A DNA stretch of 64,000 bases, from contig NZ_QJTE01000002.1 of the NCBI RefSeq assembly GCF_003217255.1, positions 186,001 through 250,000 of the forward strand. The letters are read 5' to 3'. The translations under genes were made by a program, and so were the position numbers. The notes beneath the pieces were generated by a model that made no database searches, was not told the origin of the DNA, and worked only from the letters and a program-made list of their open reading frames with translations. Within the stretch, counting starts at the first letter, position 1. Every line of letters begins with the position of its first letter. Below are positions 1 to 7,873 of the stretch, one piece after another. The stretch comes from Pseudoroseicyclus aestuarii (GTDB lineage: Bacteria > Pseudomonadota > Alphaproteobacteria > Rhodobacterales > Rhodobacteraceae).

Positions 1-71
1 CGGATGCCGGCACCTCGGGCTTCGAGGTCACCCGCGACGCGCCGAGCGTCGATCTCGCCGACCGCATCTGA
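1..71 (+). CDS. C-terminal fragment of an upstream gene, possibly DUF2796/ZrgA-like
   Basis: Only the last 22 codons lie in the window, read in the frame beginning at base 3 and ending in TGA at 69-71; the tail includes SGFEVTRDAPSVDL. The stop lies 4 bases before the ATG of the ABC ATPase, so the two are probably co-transcribed. A DUF2796 (ZrgA-like, zinc-associated periplasmic) protein is a frequent neighbour of an ATPase-FtsX-DUF3299 trio, and the tail would fit, but 22 residues cannot prove the family. The rest of the gene lies to the left of the window. Confidence 0.4.
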   Translation, partial: DAGTSGFEVTRDAPSVDLADRI

Positions 72-75
72 TCCG

Positions 76-792
76 ATGGCCGAGGCGCTCGCCCTGACGG
101 ATGTCGCGTTCCGCTGGCCCGGGCGGGCAGGCTTCGGCCTGTCCGTGCCGGGCTGGCGCGTGGCGGCGGGCGCAAGGCTGCTGCTGCTGGGCGAGAGCGG
201 GTCGGGCAAATCCACCCTGCTCAGCCTGATCTGCGGCATCAACCGGCCCGACAGGGGCCGGGTCGAGGTCGATGGCACCGACCTCGGCGCGCTGGGGTCC
301 ACCCGGCGCGACAGGGTCAGGGCCGAGCGCATCGGCGTCGTCTTCCAGCAGTTCAACCTGCTGCCCTATGCCTCGCCCACCGACAACATCTGCCTGCCGC
401 TGCGCTTCGCGCCCGAGCGGCGGCAGCGGGCCGAGGCGGCGGGCCGTGGCGGCGCGCGGGCCGAGGCGCGGCGCCTGATGACCGCGCTGAAGCTGCCGGA
501 AGAGGCGATCGACGCGCCCCGCGCCGGCCTGCTGAGCGTCGGCCAGCAGCAGCGCATCGCCGTGGCCCGCGCGCTGATCGGCGCGCCGCCGCTGCTGATC
601 GCGGACGAGCCGACCTCCGCGCTGGACGCGGGCAGCCAGGATGCCTTCCTCGACTTGCTCTTCACGCAATGCGAGGCCGCGGGCACGACGCTGATCATGG
701 TCAGCCACGACGACCGCCTTGCCCCCCGCTTCGACGATGCGATCCGGCTCGAGGATATCGCGACGATTCAAAGGACCGGCTTCGCCGCATGA
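76..792 (+). CDS. ABC transporter ATP-binding protein, LolD/MacB type
   Basis: Cytoplasmic ATPase of about 238 aa that should power the FtsX-type permease encoded next. The Walker A loop GESGSGKST is near residue 39, the Q-loop is in VVFQQFN, the signature is SVGQQQR (a Q-rich variant of LSGGQ), Walker B plus D-loop is LLIADEPTSALD, and the H-loop is MVSHD. The ATG at 76 is chosen because it follows the upstream stop by 4 bases and removes an N-terminal extension with no family similarity. Its stop overlaps the permease start (ATGA). LolD/MacB-type ATPases act in lipoprotein release or efflux rather than import; the substrate here is unknown. Confidence 0.9.
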   Translation: MAEALALTDVAFRWPGRAGFGLSVPGWRVAAGARLLLLGESGSGKSTLLSLICGINRPDRGRVEVDGTDLGALGSTRRDRVRAERIGVVFQQFNLLPYASPTDNICLPLRFAPERRQRAEAAGRGGARAEARRLMTALKLPEEAIDAPRAGLLSVGQQQRIAVARALIGAPPLLIADEPTSALDAGSQDAFLDLLFTQCEAAGTTLIMVSHDDRLAPRFDDAIRLEDIATIQRTGFAA

Positions 793-2042
793 TACTGACG
801 CGCCTTGCCTTTCGCTCTCTCATCGCCCGGCGGATCACCGTCGGGCTTACCATTTTGTCGATCGCGCTGTCGGTCGCCCTCTTCATGGGCGTGGAGAAGG
901 TGCGCACCGGGGCCAAGGGCAGCTTCGCCGACACGATCTCGGACACCGACCTGATCGTCGGCGCGCGCTCGGGGTCTGTGCAGCTGCTGCTCTACTCGGT
1001 CTTCCGCATCGGGAACGCGACCAACAACATCACCTGGCAAAGCTACCAGGAGATCGCGGAACGCCCCGAGGTCGACTGGATGGTGCCGATCAGCCTTGGC
1101 GACAGCCACCACCAGTTCCGCGTCATGGGCACGACAGAGGCCTATTTCGACCGCTACCATTTCCGCGGCGGGCGCAGCCTGTCCTTCGCGCAAGGCGGGC
1201 GCATGGACGACCTCTTCGACGCGGTGATCGGCGCCGATGTCGCGCGCGAGCTGGGGTACGAGCTCGGCGATCCCATTGTCGTGGCCCATGGCATCGCCTC
1301 CTTTACCGAGCATGACGACCTGCCTTTCCGCGTGGCGGGGATCCTCGACCGGACAGGAACGCCGGTGGACCGCACGGTGATCGTCGGCCTCGATGCGATC
1401 ACCGCGATCCACGTCGACTGGCAGGGCGGCGCCCGTGCGCCCGGCCAGACCACCCCGGCGGAGGAGCTGCGGCAGATGGACCTGACGCCGGACGCGGTGA
1501 CGGCGGCCATGGTTGGCGTGAAGAACCGCATCCAGATCTTCCAGCTTCAGCGCTGGATCAACGAGTACCCCTCCGAGCCGCTGCTGGCGGTGCTGCCCGG
1601 CGTCGCGCTGCAGGAGCTTTGGGGCATCGTCGGCATCGCCGAGACGGCGCTGATCGGCGTGTCGGGCATGGTCGTGGCGACCGCGCTGATCGGCATGGCG
1701 GCGATGATCTTCTCGGGCCTGAACGAGCGGCGGCGCGAGATGGCGATCCTGCGCGCCAATGGTGCGAGGCCCCTCACCATCATGGGGCTGCTGACGCTCG
1801 AGGCGGCGATGATGGCGCTGGCGGGCGCGCTTCTCGGTGCCGTGATGCTTTATCTGGGGCTCTGGCTAGCGCAGCCCTGGATCGATGCCGCCTTCGGGCT
1901 TTATCTAACCATCGACGCGCCCAGCGCGCGCGAGGGGATGGTGCTGGTCACCGTCGTCCTGGCCGGCGCGGCGACCGGGCTGCTTCCGGCGCTGCGCGCC
2001 TACCGGCTGTCGCTGGCCGATGGCATGACACCGCGAACCTGA
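789..2042 (+). CDS. ABC transporter permease, FtsX/MacB family
   Basis: Inner-membrane permease of 417 aa with the FtsX/MacB layout: one N-terminal membrane segment (about residues 15-37), a large periplasmic MacB_PCD-like region, then three C-terminal membrane segments. The first of those is followed by the conserved cytoplasmic stretch LNERRREMAILRANGA, which normally couples to the ATPase. The ATG at 789 overlaps the ATPase stop by 4 bases, indicating translational coupling. Such systems usually transmit force to periplasmic proteins or move lipoproteins. The DUF3299 protein that follows is a likely partner, but the cargo cannot be told from sequence. Confidence 0.9.
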   Translation: MILTRLAFRSLIARRITVGLTILSIALSVALFMGVEKVRTGAKGSFADTISDTDLIVGARSGSVQLLLYSVFRIGNATNNITWQSYQEIAERPEVDWMVPISLGDSHHQFRVMGTTEAYFDRYHFRGGRSLSFAQGGRMDDLFDAVIGADVARELGYELGDPIVVAHGIASFTEHDDLPFRVAGILDRTGTPVDRTVIVGLDAITAIHVDWQGGARAPGQTTPAEELRQMDLTPDAVTAAMVGVKNRIQIFQLQRWINEYPSEPLLAVLPGVALQELWGIVGIAETALIGVSGMVVATALIGMAAMIFSGLNERRREMAILRANGARPLTIMGLLTLEAAMMALAGALLGAVMLYLGLWLAQPWIDAAFGLYLTIDAPSAREGMVLVTVVLAGAATGLLPALRAYRLSLADGMTPRT

Positions 2043-2056
2043 GACGGAGACCGAGG

Positions 2057-2572
2057 ATGACCAAAGGCCCCACCCGCCGCACCCTTCTGGCCGCCGGCAC
2101 CGCCTTCGCCGCCCTGCCCCGTGCCGCCCGCGCGGACCAGCCCATCGAGCTGGGCTGGGACGATCTGCTGCCCACGGGCGAAGAGGCCGTCTCCCTCGAA
2201 TCGCTGGGCGGCAGCGGCGTGGTCGAGCACGAGCAGCTCTCGACCGGGTTCGAGCAGGCCCCCGCCGCGGGCGTGACGACCGAATATGACGGCAAGGTGA
2301 TCCGCCTGCCCGGCTACGTGGTGCCGCTGGATTACGCCGGCACCGGGGTCACGGCCTTCCTTCTGGTGCCCTATGTCGGGGCCTGCGTGCATGTCCCGCC
2401 GCCGCCGGCCAACCAGCTGGTCATGGTCACCAGCGACACGCCCTACGAGGTTTCGGGCCTGTTCGACCCGGTCTGGGTTGAGGGGCTTTTCGGGTCTGCC
2501 GCAACCGCGACGGAGCTGGCCGATGTGGGCTATTCGCTGGCGGCGCAGGACATCCGGCCCTACCGCGGCTGA
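2057..2572 (+). CDS. DUF3299 domain periplasmic protein
   Basis: Protein of 171 aa with an N-terminal export signal (TRRTLLAAGTAFAALPRAARA, charged then hydrophobic, with an AxA cleavage site near residue 24). The mature part carries the DUF3299 signature: GKVIRLPGYVVPLDY, then FLLVPYVGACVHVPPPPANQ. The conserved Cys-x-His and proline run suggest a metal- or ligand-binding site, but the family has no settled function. It lies 14 bases after the FtsX-type permease, behind a GAGG ribosome site, so it is probably the last gene of that operon and may work in the periplasm with the transporter. Confidence 0.85.
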   Translation: MTKGPTRRTLLAAGTAFAALPRAARADQPIELGWDDLLPTGEEAVSLESLGGSGVVEHEQLSTGFEQAPAAGVTTEYDGKVIRLPGYVVPLDYAGTGVTAFLLVPYVGACVHVPPPPANQLVMVTSDTPYEVSGLFDPVWVEGLFGSAATATELADVGYSLAAQDIRPYRG

Positions 2573-2654
2573 CCCATCGCCTTGCCCGTGCCGCAAGCGG
2601 TGCGTATCTGTCGCCCCGAGATCACGAGCCAGGATCACAAGGCGGAGCACGGGC

Positions 2655-3266
2655 ATGGCGAACTTCCTCTACCAGGGCGACCTGCCCGACGGGTTGGATC
2701 TGGGCCCCTCCGTCGCCATCGACTGCGAGGCGATGGGGCTGAACCACAAGCGCGACCGCCTGTGCCTTGTGCAGATGTCCTCGGGCGACGGGAACTGCCA
2801 CCTCGTGCAGGTCGCCCCCGGCCAGACCGAGGCGCCGAACCTGCAGCGCCTGCTGGCCGACCCCGAGGTGTTGAAGCTGTTCCATTTCGGCCGCTTCGAC
2901 ATCGCCGCCATGGCGCAGACCTTCGGCACGCTGGCCGCGCCGGTCTATTGCACCAAGATCGCCTCGAAGCTGGTGCGCACCTTCACCGACCGCCACGGGC
3001 TCAAGTACCTGCTGAACGACCTGTGCGGCATCGACGTCTCCAAGCAGCAGCAGCAATCCGACTGGGGCGCCGAGACGCTGACCGAGGCGCAGCTGGACTA
3101 CGCCGCCTCGGACGTGCTGCACCTGCACAAGCTGAAGGATGCGCTCGACGTGATGCTGGCGCGCGAGGGGCGCACGGCGCTGGCGCAGCAGTGCTTCGAT
3201 TTCTTGCCGACGCGCGCGCAACTCGATCTCGAGGGCTGGCCCGAGATCGACATCTTCGCGCATTGA
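2655..3266 (+). CDS. rnd: Ribonuclease D-type 3'-5' exonuclease (short form)
   Basis: Soluble 203-aa DEDD-family exonuclease. The catalytic acids are visible: Asp-x-Glu in AIDCEAMGL (about residue 25), Asp in HFGRFDIAAM, and the final Tyr/Asp in DYAASDVLHLHKL. It ends after the exonuclease domain and lacks the HRDC domains of E. coli RNase D (about 375 aa), as in many alphaproteobacterial homologues. The family trims 3' ends of structured RNAs such as tRNA precursors. The ATG at 2655 gives a family-like N-terminus; the open frame extends further left without similarity. The LptC gene starts 4 bases after its stop. Confidence 0.88.
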   Translation: MANFLYQGDLPDGLDLGPSVAIDCEAMGLNHKRDRLCLVQMSSGDGNCHLVQVAPGQTEAPNLQRLLADPEVLKLFHFGRFDIAAMAQTFGTLAAPVYCTKIASKLVRTFTDRHGLKYLLNDLCGIDVSKQQQQSDWGAETLTEAQLDYAASDVLHLHKLKDALDVMLAREGRTALAQQCFDFLPTRAQLDLEGWPEIDIFAH

Positions 3267-3270
3267 CCCG

Positions 3271-3858
3271 GTGGCGGGCAGCATCTCCCGCCACTCCCGC
3301 CTCGTCGGCTGGGCCAAGGTCCTGCTGCCGCTGGCGGCGCTTTGCCTGCTGTCGACCATGTTCCTGCTGGCCCGCGCGCCCGGCGGCACCTCCGACATCC
3401 CCTTCGCCGAGATCGAGGAGATCGCGCGCGAGCAGCGCATCGCCGCGCCGCGTTTTTCCGGCGTCGCGGCGAATGGCGCGGATATCGAGGTTTCGGCCCG
3501 CACCGCCCGCCCTGAAGGCGCACTCTTCACCATCGACGCGCCGCGCGCGCGCATGCTCCTGCCCGGCGGCGGCGAGGTGACCGTCACCTCGGGCAGCGGC
3601 ACGATCAGCGCCGATGGCCGCAGCGCGCGCCTTACCGACCTTGCGCATGTCGACTCCACCCTCGGCTACCAGATGGAGACCGCGGGGATGGAGGCCGATC
3701 TCGATACCGGCAGGCTCTCCTCGCTGGGCCCGCTGGAGGTGCGCGCACCCTACGGCGCCCTGACCGCGGGGGCGCTGACCCTCGATGCCTCGGACGCGGG
3801 GGGCGAGAGCCTGGTCTTCTCCGGCGGCGTCCGCCTCCTATATCGACCGGAACCCTGA
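3271..3858 (+). CDS. lptC: LptC, LPS export bitopic periplasmic protein
   Basis: Protein of 195 aa, identified as LptC by position directly before LptA and LptB and by layout: a short basic N-terminus, one membrane anchor at about residues 15-32 (AKVLLPLAALCLLSTMFLL), then a periplasmic OstA/LptC-type beta-rich domain. LptC docks on the LptB2FG extractor and passes lipopolysaccharide to LptA. The start is GTG at 3271, four bases after the rnd stop. Sequence conservation in LptC is low, so the call leans on context. Confidence 0.82.
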   Translation: MAGSISRHSRLVGWAKVLLPLAALCLLSTMFLLARAPGGTSDIPFAEIEEIAREQRIAAPRFSGVAANGADIEVSARTARPEGALFTIDAPRARMLLPGGGEVTVTSGSGTISADGRSARLTDLAHVDSTLGYQMETAGMEADLDTGRLSSLGPLEVRAPYGALTAGALTLDASDAGGESLVFSGGVRLLYRPEP

Positions 3859-3863
3859 AGGAT

Positions 3864-4370
3864 ATGCCGATGCGCCGCCTGACCGCCCTGCTGTTCGTCC
3901 TGATCGCCGATATGGTCGCCGGGCTGATGCCCGGCATGGCCTCGGCCCAGACGGGCGTGGCCCTTGGCGGGCTGTCGGTCGATCCCTCGGCCGAGGTCGA
4001 GGTGACGGCCGACAGCCTGACGGTCGACCGCGCCGGCGGCGGCGCCACCTTCGCCGGCAACGTGGTGATCGGACAGGGCGAGATGCGCCTCTCGGCAGCG
4101 CGGGTCGAGGTGACCTACGACGAGGCCTCGGGCGATATCACCCGCCTCGCCGCCAGCGGCGGCGTGACGCTGGCCACCGCGAGCGAGGCGGCCGAGGCCG
4201 AGGAAGCCGTCTACGACCTGACCGCCGGCACGGTGACCATGACCGGAGAGGTGCTGCTGACGCAGGGCGGCACCGCCCTGTCCTCCGAGCGGATGGTGGT
4301 CGACATCGCCTCGGGCAACGCCCAGCTCGACGGGCGGGTGCGCACCGTCCTGAACCCGGACGCCCCGTGA
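3864..4370 (+). CDS. lptA: LptA, periplasmic LPS transport bridge protein
   Basis: Secreted 168-aa OstA-fold protein. A signal peptide covers about residues 1-28 and ends in GMASA. The mature part follows the OstA pattern: VEVTADSLTVDRAGGGATFAGNVV, then repeated beta-strand units around EVTYDEASGDITRL. LptA polymerises into the periplasmic bridge that carries lipopolysaccharide from LptC to the outer-membrane LptDE. The gene begins 5 bases after lptC and its TGA overlaps the ATG of lptB, so the three are translated together. Confidence 0.9.
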   Translation: MPMRRLTALLFVLIADMVAGLMPGMASAQTGVALGGLSVDPSAEVEVTADSLTVDRAGGGATFAGNVVIGQGEMRLSAARVEVTYDEASGDITRLAASGGVTLATASEAAEAEEAVYDLTAGTVTMTGEVLLTQGGTALSSERMVVDIASGNAQLDGRVRTVLNPDAP

Positions 4371-5122
4371 TGCCGGAGCTGACCGTGACGCAGGGCGATG
4401 CCGGCCTCGAGGTGCGCGGGCTGCGCAAGAGCTATCGCCGCCGCCCGGTGATCCGCGACGTCTCGCTGCACCTCGACCGGGGCGAGGTGGTGGCCCTTCT
4501 CGGGCCGAACGGATCGGGCAAGACGACCTGTTTCTACGCCATCGCCGGGCTGGTTCCGGCCGACGGTGGGCAGGTGCTGATCGACGGGCAGGACGTCTCG
4601 CGCCTGCCGATGTACCGCCGCGCGCGGATGGGCATCGGCTACCTGCCCCAAGAGATGAGCATCTTTCGCGGCCTCTCGGTCGAGGACAACATCCTCGCCA
4701 TCCTCGAGCTGAGCGAGCCGGATCGCACCAGCCGCCGCGAAAAGCTTGAGGAGCTGCTGTCCGATTTCTCCATCGGCCACCTGCGCCGCGCGCCCGCGCT
4801 GGCCCTCTCGGGCGGTGAGCGGCGGCGGGTCGAGATCGCCCGCTGCCTCGCCGCGGGGCCGGATTTCGTGCTGCTGGACGAACCCTTCGCCGGGGTTGAT
4901 CCGATCGCGGTGAACGATATCCGCACCCTTGTCGCCGACCTCAAGACGCGCGGGCTGGGCGTGCTGATCACCGATCACAACGTCCGCGAGACGCTGGGCA
5001 TCGTCGACCGCGCCTATATCCTGAACGAGGGCGTCGTGCTGATGAGCGGCTCCGCCGAGGAGGTGGTCCGCGACGAGAACGTGCGCCGCGTCTACCTCGG
5101 CCAAGGATTCAAGGTTGATTGA
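4370..5122 (+). CDS. lptB: LptB, LPS export ABC transporter ATPase
   Basis: Cytoplasmic 250-aa ATPase that drives lipopolysaccharide extraction with LptF/LptG, which are not in the window. Walker A is GPNGSGKTT, the Q-loop region is GYLPQEMSIFRGL (diagnostic for LptB), the signature is LSGGERRRVEIAR, Walker B is FVLLDEPFAGVDP, and the switch His is in LITDHNVRE. The ATG at 4370 overlaps the LptA stop (TGATG). In many proteobacteria rpoN follows lptB; here the next gene is the hibernation factor. Confidence 0.95.
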   Translation: MPELTVTQGDAGLEVRGLRKSYRRRPVIRDVSLHLDRGEVVALLGPNGSGKTTCFYAIAGLVPADGGQVLIDGQDVSRLPMYRRARMGIGYLPQEMSIFRGLSVEDNILAILELSEPDRTSRREKLEELLSDFSIGHLRRAPALALSGGERRRVEIARCLAAGPDFVLLDEPFAGVDPIAVNDIRTLVADLKTRGLGVLITDHNVRETLGIVDRAYILNEGVVLMSGSAEEVVRDENVRRVYLGQGFKVD

Positions 5123-5346
5123 CCTTGGCGCAGCCGCGCGATTGACAGGACACCGCCGGCCCGTGTCATCTTGGTGTCATGACGACTCCGGTTGCCACGT
5201 CCAGCTTCGCCATCCGGCAGGCCCAGCCCGCCCGGTACCGCGCTGCGACAAGGGCGGAGCCGTCGCATTTCCCGGAGCCGGCAGCCGACGACCGCGCAGC
5301 GCGCGGCCCGGCTGACCGAGCCCGGGGCAACCTCAGGAGGGTTCGG

Positions 5347-5931
5347 ATGCGCTACCAGATCAGCGGAAAGCAGATCGATATCGGCGAGGCGCTGCAGACG
5401 CATGTGCGCACGCAGCTTGGCGAGACGCTGGAGAAATATGCCGGTCGGCCGACCGACGCCTCAATCGTCTTCTCGCGCGTCGCGCATGAGTATTCCTGCG
5501 AGGCGGTGGTGCATCTGTCGACCGGGCTGAACCTCTCGGCGCGCGCCCGCGCGACCGAGATCTACGCCGCCTTCGATGCCTGCGACGAGAAGATGGGCAA
5601 GCAGCTGCGCCGGTACAAGCGCCGGTTGAAAGATCACCACCGGACGCGCCCGGATCCTGTTGAACTTCTCGGCGCCGACTCCTATATCCTCGCGCCGACG
5701 GAAGAGAACGACGACATGGAAGGCGCCGACCACGATTCCCTGGCCCCGATGATCGTGGCCGAGATGGAGACGCAGATCCCGTCTCTTTCCGTGGGGGAAG
5801 CCGTCATGCAACTTGAACTGGCCGAGGCGCCGCTGCTCGTCTTCCGCAACGAGAAGCATAGCGGGATCAACGTGGTTTATCGCCGCGAAGACGGCAATTT
5901 CGGGTGGATAGACCCACGCGGCTCGCGCTAA
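5347..5931 (+). CDS. hpf: Ribosome hibernation promoting factor, long form
   Basis: Protein of 194 aa with two domains: an N-terminal S30AE/YfiA domain (residues 1 to about 105, MRYQISGKQIDIGEALQ...) that binds the decoding region of the 30S subunit, and a C-terminal dimerisation domain (about 135-190, with LEIAxxPLLVFRN-like, INVVYRREDG and NFGWIDP elements). Long HPF drives 100S ribosome dimer formation under starvation. The ATG at 5347 has an AGGAGG site just upstream; the open frame reaches further left, but that part is non-homologous. The 224 bases after lptB leave room for its own promoter. Confidence 0.93.
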   Translation: MRYQISGKQIDIGEALQTHVRTQLGETLEKYAGRPTDASIVFSRVAHEYSCEAVVHLSTGLNLSARARATEIYAAFDACDEKMGKQLRRYKRRLKDHHRTRPDPVELLGADSYILAPTEENDDMEGADHDSLAPMIVAEMETQIPSLSVGEAVMQLELAEAPLLVFRNEKHSGINVVYRREDGNFGWIDPRGSR

Positions 5932-5983
5932 GGGGCGCGCGAGCGACCAGAGGGCCGGGCAGCCGGCGAAAGGGAACGACGCG

Positions 5984-6448
5984 ATGCATATTTCCCAGAT
6001 CCTTCCTCCGGACGGCGTGAAGGTCCTGTCCTCCATCAGCAGCAAGAAGCGGCTCTTCCAGGATCTGGGAGAGCTCGCCGAAACCCGCTACGCGCAGGCC
6101 GCCCCCCTGGTTGTCGAGGCCCTGATGGAGCGCGAGGCCCTGGGCCCCACCGCCGTGGGCCACGGCGTCGCCCTGCCCCATGCCCGGCTGGACAAGCTGG
6201 ACCGCGTGCTGGGCCTCTTCATGAAGCTCGAGAAGCCGCTGGATTTCGACGCCATCGACCGCCAGCCCGTCGACCTGATCTTCTGCCTGCTGGCCCCCGG
6301 CGGCAGCGGGGTCGAGCACCTCAAGGCGCTGGCGCTGGTCTCTCGCACGATGCGCGATAGCAACGTCTGCAGCAAGCTGCGCGCGAACAGCGACACCGCA
6401 ACGCTGCATGCCATCCTGACCGAGGCGCCGGCGATCAAGGCCGCCTAG
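5984..6448 (+). CDS. ptsN: PtsN, nitrogen-related phosphotransferase EIIA
   Basis: Cytoplasmic 154-aa EIIA-Ntr domain. The phosphorylatable histidine is in GVALPHARLD (about residue 66), and the family pattern TAVGHGVALPHA is intact. PtsN is phosphorylated through EI-Ntr and NPr and regulates K+ uptake, nitrogen metabolism and stress functions in proteobacteria. It follows hpf by 52 bases, the usual partner order. Its stop overlaps the stop of the opposing sulfotransferase by four bases (6445-6448), so no intrinsic terminator can lie between them. Confidence 0.93.
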   Translation: MHISQILPPDGVKVLSSISSKKRLFQDLGELAETRYAQAAPLVVEALMEREALGPTAVGHGVALPHARLDKLDRVLGLFMKLEKPLDFDAIDRQPVDLIFCLLAPGGSGVEHLKALALVSRTMRDSNVCSKLRANSDTATLHAILTEAPAIKAA

Positions 6449-7872
6449 GTCGGCGCCCCTCCGCGCCAGTCGGAGAAGCCCAGAAGATCGTAGTCCCGGG
6501 CGAAGGCTCTTCGCACCGCGGCCTCGACATCCGGCCCGTAGAGCGCATCCAGCCGCGCGATCAGCGGATCCTCCGCCAGCGCGAGCGGCGGGGGATCGCA
6601 GTCCACCAGCGCGGCGATCACCCCCAGCTCCGCCTCTAGCGTTTCCTCCCGCAGGATCATGTCCGGCGGCAGCGCCGCGCCGAAGCCGCGCAGGATGTCG
6701 ACCTGCGGCATCCAGGCCCGATCGATGCGATGCGGCGTCCGGCCGGCGAGGTTGTCCGACAGAAAGGCCAGAAAGGCGAGGAAGGCGGCGCGCTCCTCCT
6801 CTGCCGGCCAGCCGGGCTGCGCGCTGACCCTCATGCCGTAGCGGCGCCAGACCCAGGCACGGATGGCCGCGAAGCACTCTGGCCCCTGCGCCACCATGTG
6901 CCGGCGAAAACAGGCATAGGCCCGCAGCACCGGGTGGCGCAGGACGGTAAAGCGCCGGTGCTGCGGATGCGCCCGCTGCCAGTCTCGCAGGCTGCGCCAG
7001 CGAAAACCGCTGCGCGGCGCCGCCCCGCCGTCCAGCGCGGAAAGCCATTCGCCGACGACGGCCTCTGGCCCCGAGGCGATGGGCTGGAACAGCAGCGGCG
7101 CGGCAGGCGCCGCGATGTAGCGCGGGATTGCCGCACCGGGCGGGCGGGGCGCGCCGAAATCGGGCGCCGCGCCCGCCTCCAGCCCCCAGGCGTCCAGACC
7201 GGCCAGCGCCTCTTGCATCTGTCCAGGATTCTCGACCCGCTCGCAGAGCGGCAGGATGCCCTGCCGCTTGAACCTTGTCTGCAGCCGCTCGAGCCGCGCA
7301 GGCACCCCCAGCCATGCGGCGAGGCCGTTCAGCACCTCGAGCGAATTCAGATCCTCGTAGTCCAGCGCGAATCCCGACTGGCCGGAGCATTGCAGCGCGC
7401 GCTGCACGTGGTGGTGAAAGCGCGCCGTCTCATCAACATGCGCCTCGAAGGCCTCGGCGTCGAAGCGGACGCGTGCGGTCTTCGCGCGGCGCGCGTCGGT
7501 CAGCCGCCACTGCCCCGTCGCCACCGCGATCCCGCGGCTGACGTAGGTTTCCAGCGGATTGCGCGTGAGGATGACCTTCGCGACCCCCGGATCCTCCAGC
7601 AGCGCCGGCAGCACGCGCGGGTCGTGATCCGAGAAGTAGCGAAACCCGTTCAGCCCGGGCGCCGCCCTGATCCGCGCCAGCAGAGCCAGCGGATCGGCGT
7701 CGCGCTCCTCCTGGGTCATGCCAAGCAGCTGCGGCGTGTTCGGATGACCGAGGAAGGAGGGATTGAAGGCCTCGCCATGGCACATGACCCCGTCCAGCGC
7801 CGCGAGATTGCTGTCGAGGAAGTTCGACCCGGTCCGCATCCCGGCCAGCACGACGAAGCTGTGGAAAGGCAT
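6445..7872 (-). CDS. Two-domain sulfotransferase-like protein (Stf0/NodH-like)
   Basis: Protein of 475 aa that reads as two sulfotransferase modules in tandem. Module 1 has a PAPS-binding loop LAGMRTGSNFL at residues 9-19, a GEAFNP element near 33-38, and a 3'-phosphate motif VILTRNPLETYVSR at 100-113, as in Stf0/NodH enzymes. Module 2 has a clear 3'-phosphate motif TVLRHPVLRAYACF at 309-322, but the expected P-loop (about 259-276, LLFQPIASGPEAVVGEW) lacks the Lys/Thr-Ser pattern. It probably sulfates a surface glycan; only module 1 looks fully equipped. Last gene of a minus-strand operon, one base after the branching glycosyltransferase. Confidence 0.8.
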   Translation of the reverse strand: MPFHSFVVLAGMRTGSNFLDSNLAALDGVMCHGEAFNPSFLGHPNTPQLLGMTQEERDADPLALLARIRAAPGLNGFRYFSDHDPRVLPALLEDPGVAKVILTRNPLETYVSRGIAVATGQWRLTDARRAKTARVRFDAEAFEAHVDETARFHHHVQRALQCSGQSGFALDYEDLNSLEVLNGLAAWLGVPARLERLQTRFKRQGILPLCERVENPGQMQEALAGLDAWGLEAGAAPDFGAPRPPGAAIPRYIAAPAAPLLFQPIASGPEAVVGEWLSALDGGAAPRSGFRWRSLRDWQRAHPQHRRFTVLRHPVLRAYACFRRHMVAQGPECFAAIRAWVWRRYGMRVSAQPGWPAEEERAAFLAFLAFLSDNLAGRTPHRIDRAWMPQVDILRGFGAALPPDMILREETLEAELGVIAALVDCDPPPLALAEDPLIARLDALYGPDVEAAVRRAFARDYDLLGFSDWRGGAPT

Positions 7873-7873
7873 C

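Noticed and set aside
5142-5171. TTGACA upstream of hpf as a promoter
   Set aside because: The -35 is perfect, but at 17-18 bases the candidate -10 (GTCATC/TCATCT) fits poorly; too weak to list as a feature.
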